A model generated the notes under the pieces. That model saw nothing but the letters and a program-made list of their open reading frames with translations. It searched no databases and was not told the DNA's origin. The translations under genes were made by a program, and so were the position numbers. From the NCBI GenBank assembly GCA_964384025.1, contig CAYLJJ010000012.1, forward strand, positions 1-64,000: a DNA stretch of 64,000 nt. The letters run 5' to 3'. The DNA comes from CAYLJJ01 sp964384025 (GTDB lineage: Bacteria; Myxococcota_A; Bradymonadia; UBA7976; UBA1532). Below are positions 43,111 through 51,604 of this stretch, in pieces (the first letter of the stretch is position 1; each line of letters begins with the position of its first letter).

Positions 43111-44901
43111 TCAGCTGGGCTTGAAGATGAATGGATATTTCACGACCACGATGCCCCCTCCCTTAGGAGCAGGGAAAACCCAGCGTTTGATTTTGCGAGT
43201 CAAACAAGACTCAACGCTGCTGTTGTTCATCGTGGAATCTGCGATGGAAGAAGCGATGACGCTGCCGTTCCCTGCGATGGTAAACTTCACCGTGATCTTT
43301 CCGTTGAGGTCTCGCTTCTTGTTGAGTTGCTTCTCATAACAGTAACGATACTCATTACGGTGTCGACGGATGATCCTTCGAATGGTCTCTCGGTCAAGGG
43401 AGCCGCGAATCTGTGGAGTTCCAGCGATCACCTTGGGTGCTCTACTTTTTCGTTCTCTAACTCGAGCCTGGCCCCGACCATAGCCTCCTCCCTTTCCTGG
43501 ACCCCCACGACCTCCACGACCCATCGTCCCGACATGTCCAACACCGATGGAGCTTTCACCAAAGCCGCCGCCGCCCCGACCTACTCCAGCGACCCCCAAA
43601 CCGCCAAATCCCCGAGACTCACCCACTTGATCTCCAAACATATTTCCCAGGGCTGAAACCGCATCGCTGCCGATAGCTTGATCTCCCTTGCCCCAAACGG
43701 CGCTCAGTTCACCCTCTAAGCTGTTAAACGCTGCGTTGGCTGTGGCCAGAGCTTCATCTCGAGCGCGGGCCTTAGCCAGTTGAATCTCTTCATTGGTCGC
43801 AGGGCCCTTGACAGCGAAGCGACGATTTGTCTGGGTGGAGTCTTGCTTGCCCATCTTGCCCTCATCGCCTTTAGCCTTGGCGGCGGCCTCAGCCTCCTCC
43901 TTCAACTTGCCGAAGAGGTCATCCAGCTTCTTCTCCTCCATCTCATCTTCAGGTTTCAGGATAAAGTCTACAAAGCGGTCTGAAGTATCGAAGGCGTCAA
44001 GGGAGAGGGAGTCCATCCCCTCAGGCATGCTCTGCACAATACCAAAGAAGAGGCCGTGGAGGATCCCTGCTAAGAGGAGGAAGAGGAGCTGTTGACGGTC
44101 CACCATGTCGAAGAAGGAACTTTTCTTGACCGGAGGTGCTTCAGCTACAGAGTTGATCAGGAAAGTAAAAGCACCAAAGCTCAGGCGACAACGGGCTCGG
44201 GGGGGCAGCCTCAGCGCAGCGCTACGAGCTTGGCTGGAGGCGCTCAGCTTGCCTGCCTCCTGTAGATCGCTGAGCTTATAGATCTCGCCATCCAACATCA
44301 CCTCGCCAGGAGTTCCTTGGGGAACGTTGACCATCATCCCCCCAGCGTCATACTCAGCGACGAGATAGGGGTCTGTAGGTAGAAGTTTGGAGTCGATGAA
44401 CTGATCGACTCCAGATACATCACCGATCATAAACCGGCCATGCTCCCGGAAATGCTGGACGTTGATCACCTCACTGCCCCAGAGGACGAGGACTTCTAAA
44501 CTACGACGACCGCTCTCATCCTCTTCATCGAAGAGGGGAGCAGAGCGAACGATAGGACGACCACCACGCCCTGTTCGCCCAGGGGCTTGTTGCCCAGCGA
44601 TGGTGAGCACAACCCTCACACTCCCCAACTGTAGTTGATCTCCGTTCCTCAGCTGTCTTTTGGTGATTCGCTCTCCGTTGATATAGGTTCCTGTGCTGCT
44701 GCCCAGATCCAAAATGACCACATCATTGGGGCCGTTGACCTCAATAAGCGCATGCATCCTTGAGATGCTGTCATCATCAATTCGAAGGTGAGAGGAGGAG
44801 AGCTTCCCGATCTTGATGGTGTTTTCCGTCAGGATCTCGGTTCGGGCCAGCTCGGCGCCCTCGTAGATATCAAACTTGATGGGTGTCTTCCCTGTATCCA
44901 T
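43111..44901 (-). CDS. FHA / single-TM / AgmX-PglI C-terminal (TonB-like) protein, GltG-like
   Basis: A 596-residue inner membrane protein. An N-terminal FHA domain (residues about 25-100) has KIGKLSS, the phosphothreonine-binding SRMHALIEV and the loop DLGSSTGTYINGERI. A middle cytoplasmic region leads to one membrane helix, QQLLFLLLAGILHGLFFGIV (about residues 270-290). The periplasmic part has an acidic/Ala helix, a Gly-rich tract (VAGVGRGGGGFGESSIGVG), and a C-terminal AgmX/PglI domain with RRHRNEYRYCYEKQLNKKRD, CLTRKIKRWVFPAPKGGG and YPFIF. The architecture is that of GltG, which links cytoplasmic scaffolds to outer-membrane parts in the M. xanthus gliding complex. A close paralog is at 58786-60543. 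Confidence 0.92.
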   Translation of the reverse strand: MDTGKTPIKFDIYEGAELARTEILTENTIKIGKLSSSHLRIDDDSISRMHALIEVNGPNDVVILDLGSSTGTYINGERITKRQLRNGDQLQLGSVRVVLTIAGQQAPGRTGRGGRPIVRSAPLFDEEDESGRRSLEVLVLWGSEVINVQHFREHGRFMIGDVSGVDQFIDSKLLPTDPYLVAEYDAGGMMVNVPQGTPGEVMLDGEIYKLSDLQEAGKLSASSQARSAALRLPPRARCRLSFGAFTFLINSVAEAPPVKKSSFFDMVDRQQLLFLLLAGILHGLFFGIVQSMPEGMDSLSLDAFDTSDRFVDFILKPEDEMEEKKLDDLFGKLKEEAEAAAKAKGDEGKMGKQDSTQTNRRFAVKGPATNEEIQLAKARARDEALATANAAFNSLEGELSAVWGKGDQAIGSDAVSALGNMFGDQVGESRGFGGLGVAGVGRGGGGFGESSIGVGHVGTMGRGGRGGPGKGGGYGRGQARVRERKSRAPKVIAGTPQIRGSLDRETIRRIIRRHRNEYRYCYEKQLNKKRDLNGKITVKFTIAGNGSVIASSIADSTMNNSSVESCLTRKIKRWVFPAPKGGGIVVVKYPFIFKPS

Positions 44902-44923
44902 TCTAGGCCCCGATCTCCAAACC

Positions 44924-45202
44924 TCAGATATCCTCTGCCGACTTCAGTAGCTGATCTACGAAATCTTTTCGGATTTTGATGAGGCTGCTGTGGCGTGAAT
45001 TTCGCCGCGCGTTGATGTAATCCCCTTCAGGTCGAACAAAGGAACCCTCAACGACATCATCCTCAAAATCATACTCAGTCTTCTTCCTGTATTGGATGTC
45101 GGGGTTATCGGGATCCTTGACGAACTCATCTTCCTGGGCCCAGGCAGAGCCTAGACCTCCAGAGACAAAGAGCAGGCTTGCGATGAGGAGACTGCGAAAC
45201 AT
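44924..45202 (-). CDS. Small exported protein, GltF-like position
   Basis: A 92-residue protein with signal peptide MFRSLLIASLLFVSGGLGSA and a cleavage site near AWA-QEDEF. The mature part of about 70 residues reads KDPDNPDIQYRKKTEYDFED, then VEGSFVRPEGDYINARR and SLIKIRKDFVDQLLKSAEDI. It is probably periplasmic. It lies 22 bases before the FHA/TonB gene, the same relative place as the small gltF gene in M. xanthus, and I believe the YRKKT and VEGxxxxPxGxYxxxRR motifs are shared by such proteins, but this is from memory. Confidence 0.85.
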   Translation of the reverse strand: MFRSLLIASLLFVSGGLGSAWAQEDEFVKDPDNPDIQYRKKTEYDFEDDVVEGSFVRPEGDYINARRNSRHSSLIKIRKDFVDQLLKSAEDI

Positions 45203-45385
45203 GTCCTCTCCCTTTTATTTGCTGGGATTTGGAGTATAGCGCTGTGTCCAGAAGGCGCCAACCGCGGCATTTGACAAACGATGAACAGGAAGGTTCCCGA
45301 GTGCTCAACATCTGAGGAAATTTCTGAAATAAGGTTTAGGGAAGTCGAGGAGCCAGACTGAGAACTTCTACCCAGAGGATTGGCT

Positions 45386-46648
45386 TCAAGCCCCAGGAGC
45401 CTTTTTGGGTTTCTCTCCTTTGGGCGTACTCTTCTTGTCCGTCGCAGCCTTCTGAGCAGCCGCCTTTTTGGCTGCTTCTCGCCGCTCTCGCTCTTTCTCC
45501 CTCTTCAGCTCTTCCTTAAGCTCCTGCATATTTTGAATTTGGATTCGAGAAGCCTTGATGCGTTGAGTCACATCTTTGCGGAGTTTGCCGTCTCGATTCT
45601 CATGTCGCAGAACCATCTGATACTCTTTGAGTGCACCTTCTAAATTTTGGGTATATTCCTGGTAGAGGACTCCTAAGTTATAGTGAGCACCGCTGTGGTT
45701 CGGTTGGTGAACAAGTACTTGTTGATAACCCTTTTCTGCTTCTTTATGTCGACCAAGTGCTCGTGCTGCAACAGCTTTAGAGAGTATTACCTTCAGGTTA
45801 TCAGGAGCAACCTTCTCGGCTTTAGAAAAATATCGATAAGCGGACTCATAGTCTCGATACCCGAAGGTAAGCGCACCTAGATTTATCAGAGAAGAGAGAT
45901 GATTAGGGTTGCTCTTGATTGCATCTTCGAAAGATGAAATGGCAGAAATCACATTGTCTGCTTTAAGATGAACAAGCCCTAAAATATTGTTGAGTTCTGA
46001 GTAGTTTTCGTCAATGTGAAGCCCTGTTTGACATACAAGAATGACCAATTCAGGTTTATTCATATCATAATAAACTCTTGCAAGAACTTCGTATGCTTGT
46101 GGGTTTTGGCTATTTGATTTAAGAGCAGTTCTAACATATTTTATTGCAGAGGCAAAATCTCTCCTTTTGCGCGCTTCCTGAGCCAAATTCAGGTATGCTC
46201 CTGCATTGAGTTTTTCTTCTTGGAGAGCCTTCTGGATCATTCCTCGGCCAGCTTCCTTCTGTCCATTCTTCTCCATCAGATAAGCTGAGCGGACCAAGCC
46301 ATCTCCAAAATTCTTCCCCTCCTCAGCTGATTTTTGATACCAACCCCGCGCCTCATCTAGATTGTCCTGAGATTCATAGATAAAGCCAATATTATAATAG
46401 GCTGGCCCCAAATCAGGCTGCTCATTGAGCACCTCTTTAAGATGCTCAATCGCCTGTTGTTTTTGCCCATTTTTATAGGCGCTGACCGCCATCTTGAAAA
46501 GTTGACGAGCCTCCTTCTTAACTGTGGGCTTAACTACCTCATCAGGATTTTTAGGATCTGTTTGGTTACCCAAACCATCATCCAGGTTGGATACGGGTCC
46601 GCCACAGGCCATGACAAAACTGCAGATTAGGTAAAGAAACCTCTTCAT
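45386..46648 (-). CDS. TPR lipoprotein, GltE/AglT-like
   Basis: About 420 residues from ATG 46648, which has GGAGG six bases upstream; the longer frame to 46720 overlaps the previous gene. Signal peptide KRFLYLICSFVMAC with lipobox VMAC. Residues about 50-370 are nine or so TPRs (YYNIGFIYESQDNLDEARGW, LINLGALTFGYRDYESAYRY). The C-terminal 60 residues are highly charged and Lys/Ala-rich. It starts one base after the stop of the 1081-residue TPR protein. Order and type agree with AglT/GltE next to AgmU/GltD. It probably works as a periplasmic or outer-membrane-anchored scaffold. Confidence 0.9.
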   Translation of the reverse strand: MKRFLYLICSFVMACGGPVSNLDDGLGNQTDPKNPDEVVKPTVKKEARQLFKMAVSAYKNGQKQQAIEHLKEVLNEQPDLGPAYYNIGFIYESQDNLDEARGWYQKSAEEGKNFGDGLVRSAYLMEKNGQKEAGRGMIQKALQEEKLNAGAYLNLAQEARKRRDFASAIKYVRTALKSNSQNPQAYEVLARVYYDMNKPELVILVCQTGLHIDENYSELNNILGLVHLKADNVISAISSFEDAIKSNPNHLSSLINLGALTFGYRDYESAYRYFSKAEKVAPDNLKVILSKAVAARALGRHKEAEKGYQQVLVHQPNHSGAHYNLGVLYQEYTQNLEGALKEYQMVLRHENRDGKLRKDVTQRIKASRIQIQNMQELKEELKREKERERREAAKKAAAQKAATDKKSTPKGEKPKKAPGA

Positions 46649-46649
46649 C

Positions 46650-49600
46650 TCACTCCTCCGGCAGCTTGGAGATAAAGTCACTTGTGATAAAGTCTGCCCC
46701 AAACTCCTGGGCTCGGACACGGACCTCGGCGTTGGAACGATAATTTCCTGGATCTAGCCGAGCAAGTTGTTGTTCAGCCAATTCAGACCATTTATTGACC
46801 CATCTTAATTCTTGCGCTGTTTTCAGACAACGAACATAAGCATCAATAGCCTTACGCTCTTGAGCGTGGGCCATGTCTCCCATCTGTGCTTTAAACACCT
46901 CTTTTTGTTCTTCATTGAAAGATGTAGGAGGAGGATAACCATATATATCCTCAGCTGCCTGCTGATACATCTCGCCTATACGAGCTAGAGCAGCAATTGC
47001 CCAGTTAGCAGAACGAAAATTGATCACCTCTGTATAAATTTTTTGGGCTTTAACTACATATTTAGTCTTTCCTGCTATCTTTTTTGTCATTTCCTTAATA
47101 AAGCGCTTCAAATTGCGATATGATCGCCCTTTTAATGGCGTTCTTTTGTATTCTCTGAAGATAGATTCAGCCATATTGAAACGAGCTTCAGCTATAGCCG
47201 ATAATCCGGCTGAATTCAGTTCTTTCTTTTTATCTTCTGAAATATCAATAGATGTCTTATAAGCGGATTTATATGCAGATTGAGCTTTTTTCTCGTTGCT
47301 TCGCGTTTTTTTAAGTTTCATGTAAGCATTTCCTGTACGAGTATAAGATTCGATGGTTAAATTAATAGAAGAATCTTTACTGAATTTTCTGCGAAAAGTT
47401 TTGTAGTGACTGATTACTTTTTTCCATTTTTCCTGCTTTTCAAAGATCAATCCGATAGAAAAGAACACTTTGGCCACTTCAACTCTGTCTGAACCGATGA
47501 TTTTGAGATAGGCTTTATAATTATTAACTGCTTTATCCAATTCTCCTAAACCCTCACGAAATATAGCCGCATTTTTAAGGGCAGTACGAGCATCTTTATG
47601 TTTTGGAAATTCTCCTGCGAAGAATTCATATGCAGAGCTGGCCTTACTATAAATCGCCAGCGCGTGAAGATTCCCTGCAATTTGATAGAGTGCCTTGGGC
47701 CTAAGCTCACTTTTTTGATGGTCGTTAACCAATTTGAGGCGCATTTGGATAGATTCTTCTATTCTCTTTTCTCGTTCATAATTTAAAGCAGCATTATAGA
47801 GCGCTTTATCTACATTATCAGTTCCTTTAAAACGTTTTGAATATTTATAATAACATCGAGCAGCCTCAAGATATTTTCTCTTCCCTTCAATACCTTGGCA
47901 CTCATTGAATGTTGATTGCTTTTTTAAATCTTCGAGAAGCTTACGGAACTCAGGATCTCGTTCCTGGCTATAAAGTCCAAGAAATATATCAACTTGCTTG
48001 TTGAGAGCTGTAAAATCGCCCATGAGGTTGTATGTGTCTAAGAGTAGATTTGCTGAGAATACTGCTAAGCGGTGATTTTTGTGATTTTCAGCTATGTTTT
48101 TAAATCTTGGAATGGCTTTATCAAATTGATTGGCATCATAGTATTGAAGTGCTCCATCATAAGCAATATCTACCAAATACTCACTTTTCTTAACATACTT
48201 TGAGTAAAGATCGCAGGCAACGATAAAGCGTTCTTGCTGTTGTGTTAGAGGCCTTGGTTTTGGGATTTCTTTACCCTTACTCTGTGATTCTAACTCTCCG
48301 GAACTAGAAATCCCATTTTTTTTCTCTCGACCTTTCGCTACGTTCAATAATTTTCGATATGCGAGGACAGTTCCATGCGCAGCATCTTCTGTAAACTCTC
48401 CTTTCGGATCAATTTCCAATGTCTTTTCATAATATTTTGCAGCTTCTTCCCACTTGCCAATTTCGTAGAGCAATTCTGCAAAATAGAAAACCATACCATA
48501 TAAATTCTTGTCATTTTTGAATGTGTTCACATACTCACGGTATAAATCGTATGCTATAGCATAATGTTCGGGTCGTTGACTTTTCTTTGCCAAGATATGG
48601 TGCTCAACTGCTTGACTTCTGACTAATTCCTCTATTTTTTTCCGGTCTTTCTCTACCCGTGATGATTCTGCATCAGGAGCATTTTTAACTTTACGCCAGA
48701 GTGTAACCAGTCGCTTAATTTCCTGAACAGATACCCCTTTCTTTCCAATACTTCTCATATTTATGAAAATCTGAATTTGGTATCCAACAATTTTATAGCT
48801 TTTTTGCTGTAACCTGATCAATTCACGGTATAGTTTATTTGATTTGCGAAATTGTCCTGTTATTGCATAGAGATCTGCAAGTTTTTCTGAAAGTTCAAGG
48901 TAATCATCAGGGGCATGTTTTTTAAAGAGTGGTATTGCTCGAGTTGGATTCGCTTCTTCAATATGTACATAAGTGCGAACAATATCTTTCTTAGCTTCTC
49001 TCTCTAGAGTGAGTCTATTTTTACCAGAACGGCCACGGCCTTTCAGTTTTTTAGAGTATTTGATTACATCAATAAACTGTCTCAGAGCTTTCTTATGTTG
49101 TCCCTTATTTACATAGCACCATGCTAATTTATAAAGTGCATATCCATATACATTCGATTTCTTATACTTTTTAATTACTCGGTCGTAAGCCTTGAGTGCT
49201 TGTTCAACTTGGCCAGCTTCAAAATATATCTCACCAATATTTAAAAGAGTATCAGGTATATGAGTGGACCTATTGAACTTTCTGATAAGAGCCATATAGA
49301 TTCTTTTGGCCTTTTCTGTCTCTTTCTTTTGTTGATAATTATAAGCTAGCGCGAATAGAACACCATCAAGCCGAGGGTACCTAGGGAACTTACGTACAAT
49401 ATGATCATAAATCTGGATTGCCTTATCTCGATACTTTTGTGATGAAAGTTCAGTCGCTTGGCGCTGTCGTACACAGCGCTCTGCGGCACTCTCTGAACCA
49501 CTCTGCTCTGCTTTTTGAAGGCAAAGTTCCTCATCGTCGAAGGCTTGCATGTCTGTGATACTGGCTCGCTCCCAGTGCATCTCAGAAAGACGATAGTAAA

Positions 49601-49895
49601 GCTCAGGTTTGGCTGGGTCATCATCTCGAGTTTTTTCAATAAGTTGCTTTAGTAGCTTAAATCCTTCACGCCATTTTGCCTCAGCCAATTTTTTAGTTGC
49701 TTTACGCTTGCTAAAAAAACGCTCTCCGCCGAGTTTTGGGCCTTTTTTCTCAACTTTTGTGCGTTTTTTCTCTGTTTTAGGAGCTTTAACAGCTTTAGGA
49801 ACCCGACTGACTTTTTTGTCTTGAGCCAGCACAGGACCTAGGAATAAGATAAGAGTGAGAGATGATGTTAGGCATCGATTAAACAAAATTTTCAT
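46650..49895 (-). CDS. Large exported TPR protein, GltD/AgmU-like
   Basis: A 1081-residue protein with a Sec signal peptide (ILFNRCLTSSLTLILFLGPV, cleavage near LAQ) and then a very basic stretch KAPKTEKKRTKVEKKGPK. TPRs run through most of the rest (PDTLLNIGEIYFEAGQVEQA, YALYKLAWCYVNKGQHKKAL, VFYFAELLYEIGKWEEAAKY), interrupted by a charged linker near residues 520-550. This matches the periplasmic AgmU/GltD type. The gene is visibly richer in A and T than its neighbours. It overlaps the upstream TPR gene by four bases and is coupled to the lipoprotein gene downstream. Confidence 0.9.
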   Translation of the reverse strand: MKILFNRCLTSSLTLILFLGPVLAQDKKVSRVPKAVKAPKTEKKRTKVEKKGPKLGGERFFSKRKATKKLAEAKWREGFKLLKQLIEKTRDDDPAKPELYYRLSEMHWERASITDMQAFDDEELCLQKAEQSGSESAAERCVRQRQATELSSQKYRDKAIQIYDHIVRKFPRYPRLDGVLFALAYNYQQKKETEKAKRIYMALIRKFNRSTHIPDTLLNIGEIYFEAGQVEQALKAYDRVIKKYKKSNVYGYALYKLAWCYVNKGQHKKALRQFIDVIKYSKKLKGRGRSGKNRLTLEREAKKDIVRTYVHIEEANPTRAIPLFKKHAPDDYLELSEKLADLYAITGQFRKSNKLYRELIRLQQKSYKIVGYQIQIFINMRSIGKKGVSVQEIKRLVTLWRKVKNAPDAESSRVEKDRKKIEELVRSQAVEHHILAKKSQRPEHYAIAYDLYREYVNTFKNDKNLYGMVFYFAELLYEIGKWEEAAKYYEKTLEIDPKGEFTEDAAHGTVLAYRKLLNVAKGREKKNGISSSGELESQSKGKEIPKPRPLTQQQERFIVACDLYSKYVKKSEYLVDIAYDGALQYYDANQFDKAIPRFKNIAENHKNHRLAVFSANLLLDTYNLMGDFTALNKQVDIFLGLYSQERDPEFRKLLEDLKKQSTFNECQGIEGKRKYLEAARCYYKYSKRFKGTDNVDKALYNAALNYEREKRIEESIQMRLKLVNDHQKSELRPKALYQIAGNLHALAIYSKASSAYEFFAGEFPKHKDARTALKNAAIFREGLGELDKAVNNYKAYLKIIGSDRVEVAKVFFSIGLIFEKQEKWKKVISHYKTFRRKFSKDSSINLTIESYTRTGNAYMKLKKTRSNEKKAQSAYKSAYKTSIDISEDKKKELNSAGLSAIAEARFNMAESIFREYKRTPLKGRSYRNLKRFIKEMTKKIAGKTKYVVKAQKIYTEVINFRSANWAIAALARIGEMYQQAAEDIYGYPPPTSFNEEQKEVFKAQMGDMAHAQERKAIDAYVRCLKTAQELRWVNKWSELAEQQLARLDPGNYRSNAEVRVRAQEFGADFITSDFISKLPEE

Positions 49896-51484
49896 CGACT
49901 ACACTCCGATTTGATGGTGTAAAGATAATATCCCAATTCATCTCTCCAATATTCTCCAGTGAATGGCCAATAGAGATGCTCATCATCTGTAGCATAGAGA
50001 GAACCACGGGTTTTAGAGCGTTTTTCTTCTCCCCCACCTTGTAAATTGCTCTCTAAAATGCCCTTTTCCGCTGAAGTCACCTCAAATTCGATCTTCAGTG
50101 ATTGGCTGATGAGATCCTCTAGCTCACGCACAACTTGGTTCAGGCGAGCCTTAGCTCGATCTCCCGCTTTACCTACTGCATCAGAGCGAATAAATTGAGT
50201 TGCTTGGATAATATCTTGGGCCAACTGACTTCTAGACCATGTTGATTTGGAACGTCTTATGAGATCTAACTCACGATCCAATTCACGGACATAAGCATTG
50301 ATGCGTTTGAGCTGTTTGTCTTTAAAGGCGGCTCCTAGAATTTGGTGCACTCTGGGAGAGATTGCAGCACCTGAATCCTGTAGCTTTCTCAAAAATTCAT
50401 AAAATTCGCTTGGATCAGCAAAAGAATCCACATATCCTTTGATTTCGTTGAGGAGAGGTTCATATATCAGGCGAAAATCAAGGATTGTTTCTCTTGTTTT
50501 CTCATAGTTGCAATTTGAATAAAATATTACCGACTTTAAAATTGATGCTTCAGGAAGATATTCATCATTAAAAAATGGAGAACTGAGTGTATGTAGATTT
50601 CCCAATGCCTTTTCGTGATTATTCATCCGAAAATGAGTCCAGCTTGCTTCGAATAGTGCTTCTAGCCATAGGACACTATCAAGAGGAACTCGATCAAAAT
50701 ATTTAATCGCTTTCCTAAACTCTCCCGTGCCGTAGAAAACACGAGCCATACTCAGGATGGCAAGCTGGTTAAAATATTTTAGGTCTTCTGTGATTTTAGA
50801 ACTGGTTGCGGTCACTCGGAGTAGGTCTTTGAATGACTCAATGGCCTTACCCAGGATACGCTTCTGATCCTGATCAAACTGCTCAGCACTGGCTAGGCGG
50901 GTGTAGCTAAGGCCCTCTAGAAACTTAGCTTTAGGGAAGTAGCGGCTTTTAGGCTCTACCTGCTTTAAGAAAGAGAGCCCCTGGTCTACCTTTCCCTTAT
51001 TATAGTGGTACTGTCCCAACAGAAAGGACATCTCGCTGCGGAACTCTACAGGACAATCCTCGGGTTGATATTTGGAGATCTTCTCTAAAAGCTCAGGATC
51101 CCCTGAAATTTTTCGAGAGAGGTAGTAGAGCCACTTACAGCTGGCTTTAAAATATCGATGTTCTCGTCCACCCTGAATCACACGCTCAAAAGAGTTCAGC
51201 GAAGCTTGATAAAGACCCAAACGATAGAGGGTCTTTCCCAGGGTATACTCCGCCTTCTGTTCTACAGGGCTCACAGCAACTTCGTTCCGGCTGACAAGAC
51301 GGTGAAGAACCAAGCTGGTGCGGAGAAAATCTCTCCTCTTATAGGCTTTGAGGGCTGCTTCAAGTTCAGCCTTAGACTCTTTGTCCTCCTCCACGCTGAT
51401 GGGCTTAAAGTCCATATCCTGGGCGATGGAGTTGATCGGGAGAAAGAGGAGGCTCACAGCAAGCCAAGCAAAGCGGATCGACAT
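49892..51484 (-). CDS. Exported TPR protein
   Basis: About 530 residues from ATG 51484, with AGGAGG upstream; the longer frame to 51508 lacks a site. Signal peptide SIRFAWLAVSLLFLPINSIA. TPR-like pairs cover residues about 35-280 (AEYTLGKTLYRLGLYQASLN, MSFLLGQYHYNKGKVDQGLS, ARVFYGTGEFRKAIKYFDR), and the remaining part is helical with a Glu-rich linker. The C-terminus YWPFTGEYWRDELGYYLYTI looks like a separate conserved motif. ATGA overlap couples it to the 1081-residue TPR gene, so the two products probably work together in the periplasm. Confidence 0.88.
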   Translation of the reverse strand: MSIRFAWLAVSLLFLPINSIAQDMDFKPISVEEDKESKAELEAALKAYKRRDFLRTSLVLHRLVSRNEVAVSPVEQKAEYTLGKTLYRLGLYQASLNSFERVIQGGREHRYFKASCKWLYYLSRKISGDPELLEKISKYQPEDCPVEFRSEMSFLLGQYHYNKGKVDQGLSFLKQVEPKSRYFPKAKFLEGLSYTRLASAEQFDQDQKRILGKAIESFKDLLRVTATSSKITEDLKYFNQLAILSMARVFYGTGEFRKAIKYFDRVPLDSVLWLEALFEASWTHFRMNNHEKALGNLHTLSSPFFNDEYLPEASILKSVIFYSNCNYEKTRETILDFRLIYEPLLNEIKGYVDSFADPSEFYEFLRKLQDSGAAISPRVHQILGAAFKDKQLKRINAYVRELDRELDLIRRSKSTWSRSQLAQDIIQATQFIRSDAVGKAGDRAKARLNQVVRELEDLISQSLKIEFEVTSAEKGILESNLQGGGEEKRSKTRGSLYATDDEHLYWPFTGEYWRDELGYYLYTIKSECSR

Positions 51485-51604
51485 GCTTCCTCCTGTCTTC
51501 CCCGCCACAGCGGGGTCAGGGTTTCGGGTTGAGCCTTCTTATACGTTTGCTCTCCTTGGAAGGCAAACCTGTCAGCCTCAAGAGAACTCAGGAAGCGCAG
51601 CAGA

